Assembly: GCF_018449575.1 (NCBI RefSeq)
Contig: NZ_JAAVUT010000001.1
Coordinates: 558,001 to 622,000, forward strand
Direction: 5' to 3'
DNA length: 64,000 bases
DNA from: Sodalis sp. dw_96
GTDB lineage: Bacteria > Pseudomonadota > Gammaproteobacteria > Enterobacterales > Enterobacteriaceae
In this document: one piece after another, positions 17,928-25,515 of the stretch
Position numbering within the stretch: position 1 is the stretch's first letter
How the letters are laid out: each line of letters starts with the position of its first letter
Made by a program: the position numbers and the translations under genes
Notes under the pieces: model-generated
Seen by the model: only the letters and a program-made list of their open reading frames with translations
Told to the model about the DNA's origin: nothing
Database searches by the model: none

Positions 17928-19259
17928 ATGGACTCATCCCGCCAATTGCATCTGGGCGCCTTTATGCGACCGGTGAGTATTCATACCGGCGCATGGCGTT
18001 ATCCCGGCGCGTATCCGGATGCCAATTTCAATTTCCGCCATCTGCGGGAGTTCGCGCGCTGCCTGGAAGCGGCCAAGTTCGACGCTTTTTTTATGGCCGA
18101 TCATCTCGCGGTGCTGAACATGCCGCTGGATGCCTTGAAACGCAGCCATACCGTCACCTCGTTTGAACCCTTCACCCTGCTGTCCGCCCTGGCGGGAGCC
18201 ACGGAGAAAATCGGTCTGGTGGCCACGGCCTCCACCACCTTTGACGAGCCTTATCATATCGCGCGCCGTTTTGCTTCCCTTGATCATCTCAGCGGCGGTC
18301 GGGCGGGCTGGAATATCGTCACCACCGCCAATCCCGACGCCGCGCTGAACTTCGGTTATGAAAACCAAATGGATCACGATGCGCGTTATATCCGCGCCCG
18401 GGAGTTTTATGATGTGGTCACCGGGCTGTGGGACAGTTTCGCCGATGACGCCTTCTTATGGGATGTGGAACAGGGCATTGTTTTTGATCCCAGCCGCATG
18501 CACGTATTAAATCATAAAGGCGCGGCTTTTTCAGTGCGCGGCCCGCTCAATATCGCCCGACCGGTGCAGGGCTGGCCGGTTATCGTTCAGGCCGGGGCTT
18601 CCGAAGCCGGGCGCCAGTTGGCGGCGGAAACCGCCGAGGTTATTTTCGGCGCCGAAGCGTCATTAGCCGCCGGTAAGGCGTTCTATGCCGATATCCATCG
18701 CCGGATGGCGGCGCTCGGCCGCCATCCGGGATCGCTCAAGATCCTGCCGGCCGCCTTTGTGGTGGTGGGGGATACGGTGGCCGATGCCCGAGCGAAACGC
18801 GCTCACCTGGACAGCCTGGTGCACTATGACAGCGGCATAGGTTCGCTGAACGGCATGTTGGACTTTGACGTCTCCGGTTTTGATCCGGACGGGCCGCTAC
18901 CGGCAATTCCCCCCACCAATAGCGGCAAAAGCCAGCAGCAGCGTATGCTCGATCTCGCCCGTTCCGAGCATCTGACCATCCGTCAACTGGCGCAAAAAGC
19001 CGGCAGCTACGCCGGGCTGGCGTTTGTCGGCACGCCACAGACCATAGCCGATGAAATGGAGCAGTGGCTGACTGAGCAGGGGTCAGATGGGTTTAACGTG
19101 ATGTTTCCCTGGCTGCCGGGCGGGCTGGAGGAGATGGTGGAGCAGGTGGTGCCGGAATTGCAGCGGCGCGGCATCTTCCGCCGGGATTATACCGGCACCA
19201 CCCTACGGGATCATCTCGGCTTGGCGCGTCCGGCGAATGCGTTTTTCCGTCAGGAATGA
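17928..19259 (+). CDS. LLM-class flavin-dependent monooxygenase (NtaA/SnaA/DszA type)
   Basis: This is a bacterial luciferase-like monooxygenase of 443 residues that would use FMNH2 from a separate reductase. Typical stretches are FDAFFMADHLAVL, ARRFASLDHLSGGRAGWNIVTT, NFGYENQMDHDARYIRAREF and WPVIVQAGASEAGRQLAAETAEVIF, which match the NtaA/SnaA/DszA subgroup acting on nitrilotriacetate, pristinamycin or dibenzothiophene sulphone. The actual substrate cannot be read from sequence. A clear AAGAGGTG ribosome site precedes the ATG at 17928. It is probably co-transcribed with the MFS gene 63 bases upstream. Confidence 0.9.
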   Translation: MDSSRQLHLGAFMRPVSIHTGAWRYPGAYPDANFNFRHLREFARCLEAAKFDAFFMADHLAVLNMPLDALKRSHTVTSFEPFTLLSALAGATEKIGLVATASTTFDEPYHIARRFASLDHLSGGRAGWNIVTTANPDAALNFGYENQMDHDARYIRAREFYDVVTGLWDSFADDAFLWDVEQGIVFDPSRMHVLNHKGAAFSVRGPLNIARPVQGWPVIVQAGASEAGRQLAAETAEVIFGAEASLAAGKAFYADIHRRMAALGRHPGSLKILPAAFVVVGDTVADARAKRAHLDSLVHYDSGIGSLNGMLDFDVSGFDPDGPLPAIPPTNSGKSQQQRMLDLARSEHLTIRQLAQKAGSYAGLAFVGTPQTIADEMEQWLTEQGSDGFNVMFPWLPGGLEEMVEQVVPELQRRGIFRRDYTGTTLRDHLGLARPANAFFRQE

Positions 19260-19299
19260 AAATATTATCGTTCGTTAATAAAAAGAAGTTGACTATCAA

Positions 19300-19315
19300 T
19301 ACGACCGGTCATATT
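19300..19315. promoter_or_regulatory. TetR-family operator, copy 3 (upstream of the RamA-like gene)
   Basis: TACGACCGGTCATATT is the exact reverse complement of the operator at 15765-15780. It sits 37 bases upstream of the RamA-like start codon, immediately after TTGACTATCAA (TTGACT at 19289-19294 could serve as a -35 element). This would place the promoter under the TetR repressor, as RamR does for ramA in Salmonella. Confidence 0.7.
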
Positions 19316-19351
19316 GTTAGTACATCATTATCTTTTGCGGAGAAAATCGCG

Positions 19352-19774
19352 ATGAATCAGGAAGTCATAATTCGAGACTTACAGGACTGGCTGGAAAATA
19401 ATCTGGACAAGTCCTTATCGTTAGATGAGGTCGCCGCAAGATCGGGTTACTCAAAATGGCATCTGCAGCGCATGTTCCGTAGCGTCACCGGCAATGCGTT
19501 GGGCTCTTATATTCGTACCCGCCGGCTGTCCCGTGCGGCGACGGAGCTTTGCCGGCATGATCAGAGTATCCTTGATATCGCGCTGCAAAGCGGCTTTGAT
19601 TCCCAGCAATCCTTTAGCCGGGCGTTCAAGCGTCAGTTCAGCCAAACCCCGGGCGCCTACCGGTCGCAAATGGCTTACAACGGCTATCCCTATGGGGAAT
19701 ATGCCGACAGAAGGTATGCGGACAAGAAGGCCAAGAACAAGATTGGAAGTCAGGAACCTCAGCCGGCGTGGTAG
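19352..19774 (+). CDS. AraC/XylS-family activator, RamA/SoxS/MarA-like
   Basis: This is a single-domain transcriptional activator of 140 residues with two helix-turn-helix units. The segment LDEVAARSGYSKWHLQRMFRS (residues 23-43) contains the RamA/SoxS signature YSKWHLQRMF. The second unit is SILDIALQSGFDSQQSFSRAF, then F-Q-TPGAYR. The start is the ATG at 19352, with GGAGA 8-12 bases upstream; a longer frame back to 19256 would read through the operator. About 25 charged residues follow the core domain. RamA-type proteins raise acrAB and lower porin expression, giving multidrug tolerance; whether it does so here is inferred. Confidence 0.88.
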   Translation: MNQEVIIRDLQDWLENNLDKSLSLDEVAARSGYSKWHLQRMFRSVTGNALGSYIRTRRLSRAATELCRHDQSILDIALQSGFDSQQSFSRAFKRQFSQTPGAYRSQMAYNGYPYGEYADRRYADKKAKNKIGSQEPQPAW

Positions 19775-19823
19775 CGCCAGGCATGTAAATAGCATAGAGA
19801 CAATAGGCTGATTTATAATATGG

Positions 19824-19859
19824 AAGGGGTGACGTGTGCGTCGCCCCTTTTTGATCTTT
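19824..19859 (+). terminator. Rho-independent terminator after the RamA-like gene
   Basis: AAGGGGTGACG (19824-19834) pairs with CGTCGCCCCTT, with one G-U wobble and a 4-base loop, followed by a T-rich run starting at 19848. It ends the plus-strand block before the convergent srf operon. Confidence 0.85.
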
Positions 19860-19972
19860 TTTTGAATATAATTCCCTTTATAAGACGTGCCTCAGTATTT
19901 TTCAGATTTATGAACTGACCCGGTATCGTCTTTTTCCAAAAAAAAAAGTCTGTTGATCCGGCGTCCAGCGGA

Positions 19973-22519
19973 CTAACAGACCATCCCATCCAGGATCCGG
20001 GCCAGTTGGGCCTGCTGTTCGGCGGTTAATTCGCCGTCGGCGGAAAATCCCTCGTTTTGGATAATCATCTCCCTTAACCCCACCAGCCAGTCGTAAATAT
20101 AAAAAGCGGCGGTATTGGCCGGGGTGGGGGCCAGTTTGGTCAGGCGGCGGGAGGCATCCCAGCTGACCGCCTGTTTTTCCGGACCGGCGAAGATTTTATG
20201 GCCGCGATTAACGCGGCTTTCGGGGCGCAGCGTCGGGTCAATGTGTAAAAATCCCAGCCAGGCGACAAAATCTCCCAGCACGGTGAGAGCCTTGGTCACC
20301 TGGCGGTCGGCCCGGCTTTCCGGCGGCAGGTCCGGTGATTCGGCCTCTTTTAACCGAGCGGATAACAGGCCCGGAATATCCAGCCGGACGCTGGCGATGA
20401 TGAATTCCTCCGCCAGCAGCATCAGGATGGTTTTATCCACCCCCAGCAGGGTAAGCAACCGTTGGTTTTCCGCCAGCGCGCGCAGGTGATTGACCCAATA
20501 ACGATAGACACTCAAGGCATATTCCGTTGCATAACCGCCAGTGGCGTCCGTATCGCCCGGCTGGGGGTTGTCGGCAAAAAGACCCGTCGCGTCGTCCGCC
20601 GCCGGCCTATCGTTGAACAAATCGATATCAAAACCAATACCGTAAGGCGCGTCGCCGTCAGACGAGGCGATAATGTCCGCGGAGGTGAATGCGCCGCCAC
20701 CGACTGATACAGTGACGCTGTCACGTAATCGGGATTGTTGCAGATAGAGACGCTGCAGCTCCGACCGGGGGGGCAGCAGCTGCTCCAGCAGTTCGCCGTG
20801 CACGCCGGCGCGGGTTTGCAACGTTTTCAGCAGCATGACCGCCACCTGCTCTTTGACCGCCGGATTTTCGGCCCCCTCGGGGCGATACCAGCCGGCCAGC
20901 AGAGTATGCCGCAACTCGCGCTGTAGCGCAGCAAGGTCTTCGGCGATCCGGTCTTGCCTGTTATGGCTGTTTAACTCCGCCGCCAGATGGGCCGCCATCC
21001 GTTTTATGCCGCGCTCATCCATCGCCAGCACCGTGCCCCAGCTGTCTCCGGGGTTGCCGACATAACGCTGCACCGCTTCGTCAAAATTATGTCCTTGGGT
21101 CACGCGCTGATCGAAGGCGTTTAATGCCCAGATAAGCCCCGGCTTATGGCGGCCGCGCAGTCGGGCATTTTCTCCCTGGGTCTGTTTAACCCAATACTCC
21201 AAGGTCTGGCCGACGATTTTTGCCTCTTGCCGGGCACCCGCCGCGGTACACACCAGCAACAGGTGATTTTGCCGGCGATCGGCATAACGCCCCAGCAAAA
21301 AAAGGCTTTTGGCGCGCCCGATGGCATCGGCAAAGGGCGCAAGCGGGGAACCGGGCGCCGGCAGGAGGTCCTGCGGCGCGCCGGCCTCCAGGCTGCCGCC
21401 ATAGCCGGGGAAATCCACGATGTCCGTTCCAAGAAAATCCGTTCCAATCAACTCCACCCCATGACTGCCCATGATAGGGTTGACCACGACAGGAGACGTC
21501 GCGTCAATAGTGGAAGACTGAAGCGGGATCAGCACCTCGGCGGTTAAAAAGCTCAGCTCCGCCAGGGATAATTCCACCGGCTTGGCCGCGCCGGTTTCGC
21601 TAACCGGGCGCACCGTGATAGGGGGATCATTCGGTGTGCCCAGACCGGCGAAGGCCATGGCATCAAGGATCGCGTCCGCCGGCAGGCGGGTATCGTCCAC
21701 CAGCACCGAACGGGGCGCCAATACTTTTTCGGCGCCGGACAGGGAGGACAGGGCATAAGCGAAGCGACGATAAGCCTCGGTCAGTTCGGGAATGTCGTCC
21801 CATAACAGCGAAAACAACCGGGCGCGATCGTCAATGGACAGGTAAGAACACAATTCCGCCGCCGCCGGCCAGAAGCGGGGGGTTAATGTCTGCAGGTAAT
21901 GTCTATCATGTCGGGCCAGAAAATCCCACAGTCCGATGACTCCGTCGCCGTTAATGCCCGCCACAGGTTCGGCCTGGCGCTGCATGGAGAGAACACGCAA
22001 ACGGTCGGTTATCTCACCCTCCTCCGGCATGGGCCGGGAGACGCCGGGGCCTGCGCCAGGCAAGAAGGCCAGTGCAATGATTTTGAGGAGCTCAGACTCA
22101 TTCAACAGCGAAAGCTGTACCGGAAAAGCCGGATCCTGCGTTACCGGGCGGCGGCTAAAGCGGATAGCCGAGCCGGCGGACTGGCTGTCCGGGTTAATAT
22201 TAATGGAGAAATCCAGAATTTCCCCTACCAGTGACGTTTCCAGCCGGCCGTTGTCGCCGGCGGCCAGGGCCGAAATCAACGCGGTTTTCCCCGCCTGGGA
22301 TCGGCCGAAAAAGCCGATGGCGGGCATCTCGGCATAGCCGTGCCGCCATCCTTGGGCCTGATTGTGGGCGCGGCGCAGTTGAATCAACAGACGATCAGCC
22401 TCCATATCCAGCCTGGGCGCGTTCCCGCGGGTTCGTTTCAGCCAATCGCACAGCTCGTCGATGCCTTGCAGTGTGGACGCGATGGCGTCAGGCAGTGCTT
22501 GGGAAGATAAGGGTTTCAT
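19973..22519 (-). CDS. srfC: SrfC-family putative virulence factor, predicted GTPase
   Basis: SrfC belongs to the family named for SsrB-regulated factors in Salmonella (Pfam Virul_Fac); its biochemical role is not established. From the ATG at 22519, which overlaps the srfB stop (ATGA), it has 848 residues. GFFGRSQAGKTALISAL places a P-loop at residues 72-79. DIVDFPGYGG near residue 365 looks like a G3 (DxxG-type) motif, and LIWALNAFDQR near 466 could serve as a G4 variant. Together these suggest a large GTPase, which is my inference. No signal peptide or membrane segment is evident. An exact matS site lies inside the gene at 20712-20724. Confidence 0.88.
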   Translation of the reverse strand: MKPLSSQALPDAIASTLQGIDELCDWLKRTRGNAPRLDMEADRLLIQLRRAHNQAQGWRHGYAEMPAIGFFGRSQAGKTALISALAAGDNGRLETSLVGEILDFSININPDSQSAGSAIRFSRRPVTQDPAFPVQLSLLNESELLKIIALAFLPGAGPGVSRPMPEEGEITDRLRVLSMQRQAEPVAGINGDGVIGLWDFLARHDRHYLQTLTPRFWPAAAELCSYLSIDDRARLFSLLWDDIPELTEAYRRFAYALSSLSGAEKVLAPRSVLVDDTRLPADAILDAMAFAGLGTPNDPPITVRPVSETGAAKPVELSLAELSFLTAEVLIPLQSSTIDATSPVVVNPIMGSHGVELIGTDFLGTDIVDFPGYGGSLEAGAPQDLLPAPGSPLAPFADAIGRAKSLFLLGRYADRRQNHLLLVCTAAGARQEAKIVGQTLEYWVKQTQGENARLRGRHKPGLIWALNAFDQRVTQGHNFDEAVQRYVGNPGDSWGTVLAMDERGIKRMAAHLAAELNSHNRQDRIAEDLAALQRELRHTLLAGWYRPEGAENPAVKEQVAVMLLKTLQTRAGVHGELLEQLLPPRSELQRLYLQQSRLRDSVTVSVGGGAFTSADIIASSDGDAPYGIGFDIDLFNDRPAADDATGLFADNPQPGDTDATGGYATEYALSVYRYWVNHLRALAENQRLLTLLGVDKTILMLLAEEFIIASVRLDIPGLLSARLKEAESPDLPPESRADRQVTKALTVLGDFVAWLGFLHIDPTLRPESRVNRGHKIFAGPEKQAVSWDASRRLTKLAPTPANTAAFYIYDWLVGLREMIIQNEGFSADGELTAEQQAQLARILDGMVC
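20712..20724. other. matS site (MatP-binding, Ter macrodomain)
   Basis: GTGACGCTGTCAC matches the matS consensus GTGACRNYGTCAC exactly. It lies within the srfC coding sequence, 20.4 kb from the copy at 314-326. Confidence 0.7.
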
Positions 22520-25515
22520 AGCGTGAATACGCTCCCGCTGTCGATCCAATAAGAGGTGGTGCCTGAGCCATTGCCGGCCAGGGTATTGAGCGTAAGCCGC
22601 AGATGATGGGCGGGAACGCGACTGCCGTCTTCCAGCACCGCTTCATCGATGGCGAAACGCTCCGGCCCGGACGGCGTCCCGCCTCCGGTGACCTTAAGCT
22701 TGACATGCAGCGCGCCGCCGCCGGCCACCCGCCGCGCCAGGTCATGGTCGGCGATGGATAAGGTATACAGCGGCGATGCCGGCCAGCGGTCGTTATCGAG
22801 CTGGCGAAAGCCCAGGCATAGAGTGCCCCGCAGGGTAAATCCGGCTTTAGGATCCAGGGTAAAGTCCGGCGCATCAAGATCGATATCACGGTAATGCACA
22901 TTCTCCTCCGCCAGGGTGCTGTTGCCCTCCAGCGTGCCCAGGTAGCGCAGCGTGGAGTAGGGCTGGAAATCTCCGGCGTTAAAATAAAACCCCGGCAGGC
23001 GCAGATTGAGCGCCAGCAGACAGAGCATTGCACCCACCGCGGCGGTGGATTTGGGATTGTCTATATGACCGTGGGTATTGAATGGATACCAGTCGCTGGT
23101 GTGATAGCCGTCCAGCGGCAAAATGCGGTTGACCGGCAGCGGCTGCAGGTGCCTGAACAGGGCCTGGATGCCTGGAAAGCGGGACGGGCGTCCGGTGAGC
23201 AGCAGGATGTCGCAGGAATAAAGGGAAACCACTTCCGTCAATGAACGCAAATGCCGGTTGATGGACAGGCGGTTTGATAAAAAGTCGCCGTGCAGCTTTT
23301 GCAGACTCACCACCAGCGGGACTCGTAAAACGTCGAACGGGGGGGTCCCGTCGCGGGGCTCGCCGTTGACTTCCTTATTGATGTAGTCCAGTACGCCGGC
23401 GGTGGGCGGCTGTGTCAACCGTTCGCCGAAGGTTGTCTCGATCTCGGCGCTGCCGTCCAGCGGGTCGAAACCCTCATAGGTTTCCAGAATCGACCGACCA
23501 ACCGGCATGAAAATCTGTAATGTCGCCTGCTGGCGCAGCGTGGCGTGACCGTCGTTTCGCCCCTGGTCGCCGAACAGCCGGGTCATCAGGGCCTCCGGGC
23601 CGGCAACCCCGGCCTGCTTCAACGCGGTTTGCAGAGCGGGCAGGACATAAAGCTGAATTACTTCCAGCAAGATGTCGTCGCCGGCCACTTTAAAACCTTC
23701 CCGAAACAACAGCTGCGGACTGATTTTTGCATTGCCGCGGCCTTCGTCCAGCAGACGATAATCGGTGATGGCTAAATCGGTGGTGCCGCCGCCGATGTCT
23801 ATTGACGCGATACGCAGGTTTTTATCCGCCGGGTCGCCGCCGGACGCCGCTTTATCCGGCCGCGCCATGCTGTCGAAAAACGCCGCGGTACGGCCGGCGA
23901 AGTTTACCCGTGCCTCGTTATAGAGATAGACCATTTGTCCGCAGGTGGCCTCGTCCCACTCCATCTGGACATCCGGCACCGGTATCAGGCTTTGTTGCCG
24001 CTGACCGGCGGTGGTGAAATCCTCGTCCGCCGGATGCCAGCCCATGGCTTTCCAAACCAGGCCGATAGCCTCATTCATCCGCCGATGGAAAATTTCCCGC
24101 TCCGGCTTCGGCAGCGCCGAGGGCAAGGTCAGGATAATGGTGCGCAGTCGGCGCGGCGCGGCTGAATGCAGCATTTTCAGCCGCTGGGCCGCGCTGTTGA
24201 TTTGCATCAGCGCCTGCGCCAGCAGTTCGGTAAGCATAAAAGTCATTAATGAACTGCGGCTGTAATGAGGGGTAAAAACCGGCAGACGATCATCCGGCGG
24301 CAGGCCGTATAACGGCTGACCCTCGTCATTAAGCAGCACCGTCAACGGCATGGCGGTGGCGGGGGGCTCAAGATGCGCGTTAAGCGGTCCGCCGCCAAAC
24401 CGCCATCCGGGAGCATAACCCTCTTCGTCCCATAAATAGCGGCGCGGGCTGGATATGCCGCTGGCGCCGTCGGTGCCCCGGCGCATTGTCGCCATACGGG
24501 CGGCTTCACTGCCTACCCGGGTGATGGAAGGCCAAACGAAGGCGTCGTCACGCCCGCTCTCGACGGAAAAGTTTTGTTTGCCGAAGGCGGCCTGGGCGAA
24601 TTCCACCCGGCTTTCAAATAATTCATTATAGAGATAGTGCGGCCGGCTTAAATCGCGAATATGCAGTTCGTAGGCGTGTTTTAAACCGTCCACTTCCTCG
24701 GGGTGATCCTCCACCAGTATGCCGCAGGTGTGAGAATTGCCCACGTCCAGGATCAGATCCACGCTGATGGCCGGTTCCTGCTGCGTTTCAGCTCTGATTT
24801 TTATTTCCGGAACGCTTAATTGATTGCCCAACATATGCAATATATTCAGATAATGCGCCTGGTACTCGAAGGTCCGCAGGGCCAGGCCGATTTCGCCGCT
24901 GCTGCGCTGCTCTTGACCGCCGGCCCGCTGGCTGAAAACTTCCCGTAGCCAGCCGTCGACCCAGGTCTGATCGAGAAATTCACCCAATTCATTATTGCGG
25001 TAGGCAAGGGCGAAACCGAGTCCGGTCTTGCAGTCGTTTTCATTGGGGGCCAATCCCTCGCTGCCATGGTCCTCGGGATACACTTTGGTATCAAAGGCCA
25101 TGCTGACCCGATGGGTATTGCCGTGCTGATCCGGAGTATCCAGCGTGAGGATTTGCACTCGCGCCCAGTTATCCGGGCCACCCATAAAGGTGCGCGGCGG
25201 GTTGAAACGTAAAAAAGGCAGCGGCAGCCAGATCTTATCCAGCAGCGTTAACGACTGCTGCAAAGAAAAGCTGAATTCGGGTTTGACCACCTCCGGCGTC
25301 GTGCCCGCCGCTCCGGGCAGCAGATATTTGCCGGTCTCTTCGTCATAGGTCAGACGCAGCAGCGGGCCGTTAACGCTTTGCCGCACGAACTTGGCGGGCC
25401 TGCCGTCCGCCATGGCCGGTTTCAGGGCAAAATCCAGAAATTGAATACCGCTGTCCTGAATTAGCGCGATCTTCCGTTTATAGTCGATGATGGAAGCCAA
25501 CATATTATTTTTCAT
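22516..25515 (-). CDS. srfB: SrfB-family protein, predicted actin/HSP70-fold ATPase
   Basis: SrfB is a large conserved protein of unknown function. From the ATG at 25515 it has 999 residues; a GTG at 25521 or an ATG at 25503 are alternatives, all overlapping or touching the srfA stop. Three segments resemble the nucleotide-binding elements of the actin/HSP70 (ASKHA) fold: DLILDVGNSHTCGILVED near residue 255 (phosphate 1), ASIDIGGGTTDLAITDY near 570 (phosphate 2) and ILLLTGRPSRFPGIQALF near 768 (adenosine motif). The fold assignment is inferred from these motifs. It lies between srfA and srfC with overlaps on both sides, so the three products are probably made together. Confidence 0.88.
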   Translation of the reverse strand: MKNNMLASIIDYKRKIALIQDSGIQFLDFALKPAMADGRPAKFVRQSVNGPLLRLTYDEETGKYLLPGAAGTTPEVVKPEFSFSLQQSLTLLDKIWLPLPFLRFNPPRTFMGGPDNWARVQILTLDTPDQHGNTHRVSMAFDTKVYPEDHGSEGLAPNENDCKTGLGFALAYRNNELGEFLDQTWVDGWLREVFSQRAGGQEQRSSGEIGLALRTFEYQAHYLNILHMLGNQLSVPEIKIRAETQQEPAISVDLILDVGNSHTCGILVEDHPEEVDGLKHAYELHIRDLSRPHYLYNELFESRVEFAQAAFGKQNFSVESGRDDAFVWPSITRVGSEAARMATMRRGTDGASGISSPRRYLWDEEGYAPGWRFGGGPLNAHLEPPATAMPLTVLLNDEGQPLYGLPPDDRLPVFTPHYSRSSLMTFMLTELLAQALMQINSAAQRLKMLHSAAPRRLRTIILTLPSALPKPEREIFHRRMNEAIGLVWKAMGWHPADEDFTTAGQRQQSLIPVPDVQMEWDEATCGQMVYLYNEARVNFAGRTAAFFDSMARPDKAASGGDPADKNLRIASIDIGGGTTDLAITDYRLLDEGRGNAKISPQLLFREGFKVAGDDILLEVIQLYVLPALQTALKQAGVAGPEALMTRLFGDQGRNDGHATLRQQATLQIFMPVGRSILETYEGFDPLDGSAEIETTFGERLTQPPTAGVLDYINKEVNGEPRDGTPPFDVLRVPLVVSLQKLHGDFLSNRLSINRHLRSLTEVVSLYSCDILLLTGRPSRFPGIQALFRHLQPLPVNRILPLDGYHTSDWYPFNTHGHIDNPKSTAAVGAMLCLLALNLRLPGFYFNAGDFQPYSTLRYLGTLEGNSTLAEENVHYRDIDLDAPDFTLDPKAGFTLRGTLCLGFRQLDNDRWPASPLYTLSIADHDLARRVAGGGALHVKLKVTGGGTPSGPERFAIDEAVLEDGSRVPAHHLRLTLNTLAGNGSGTTSYWIDSGSVFTL

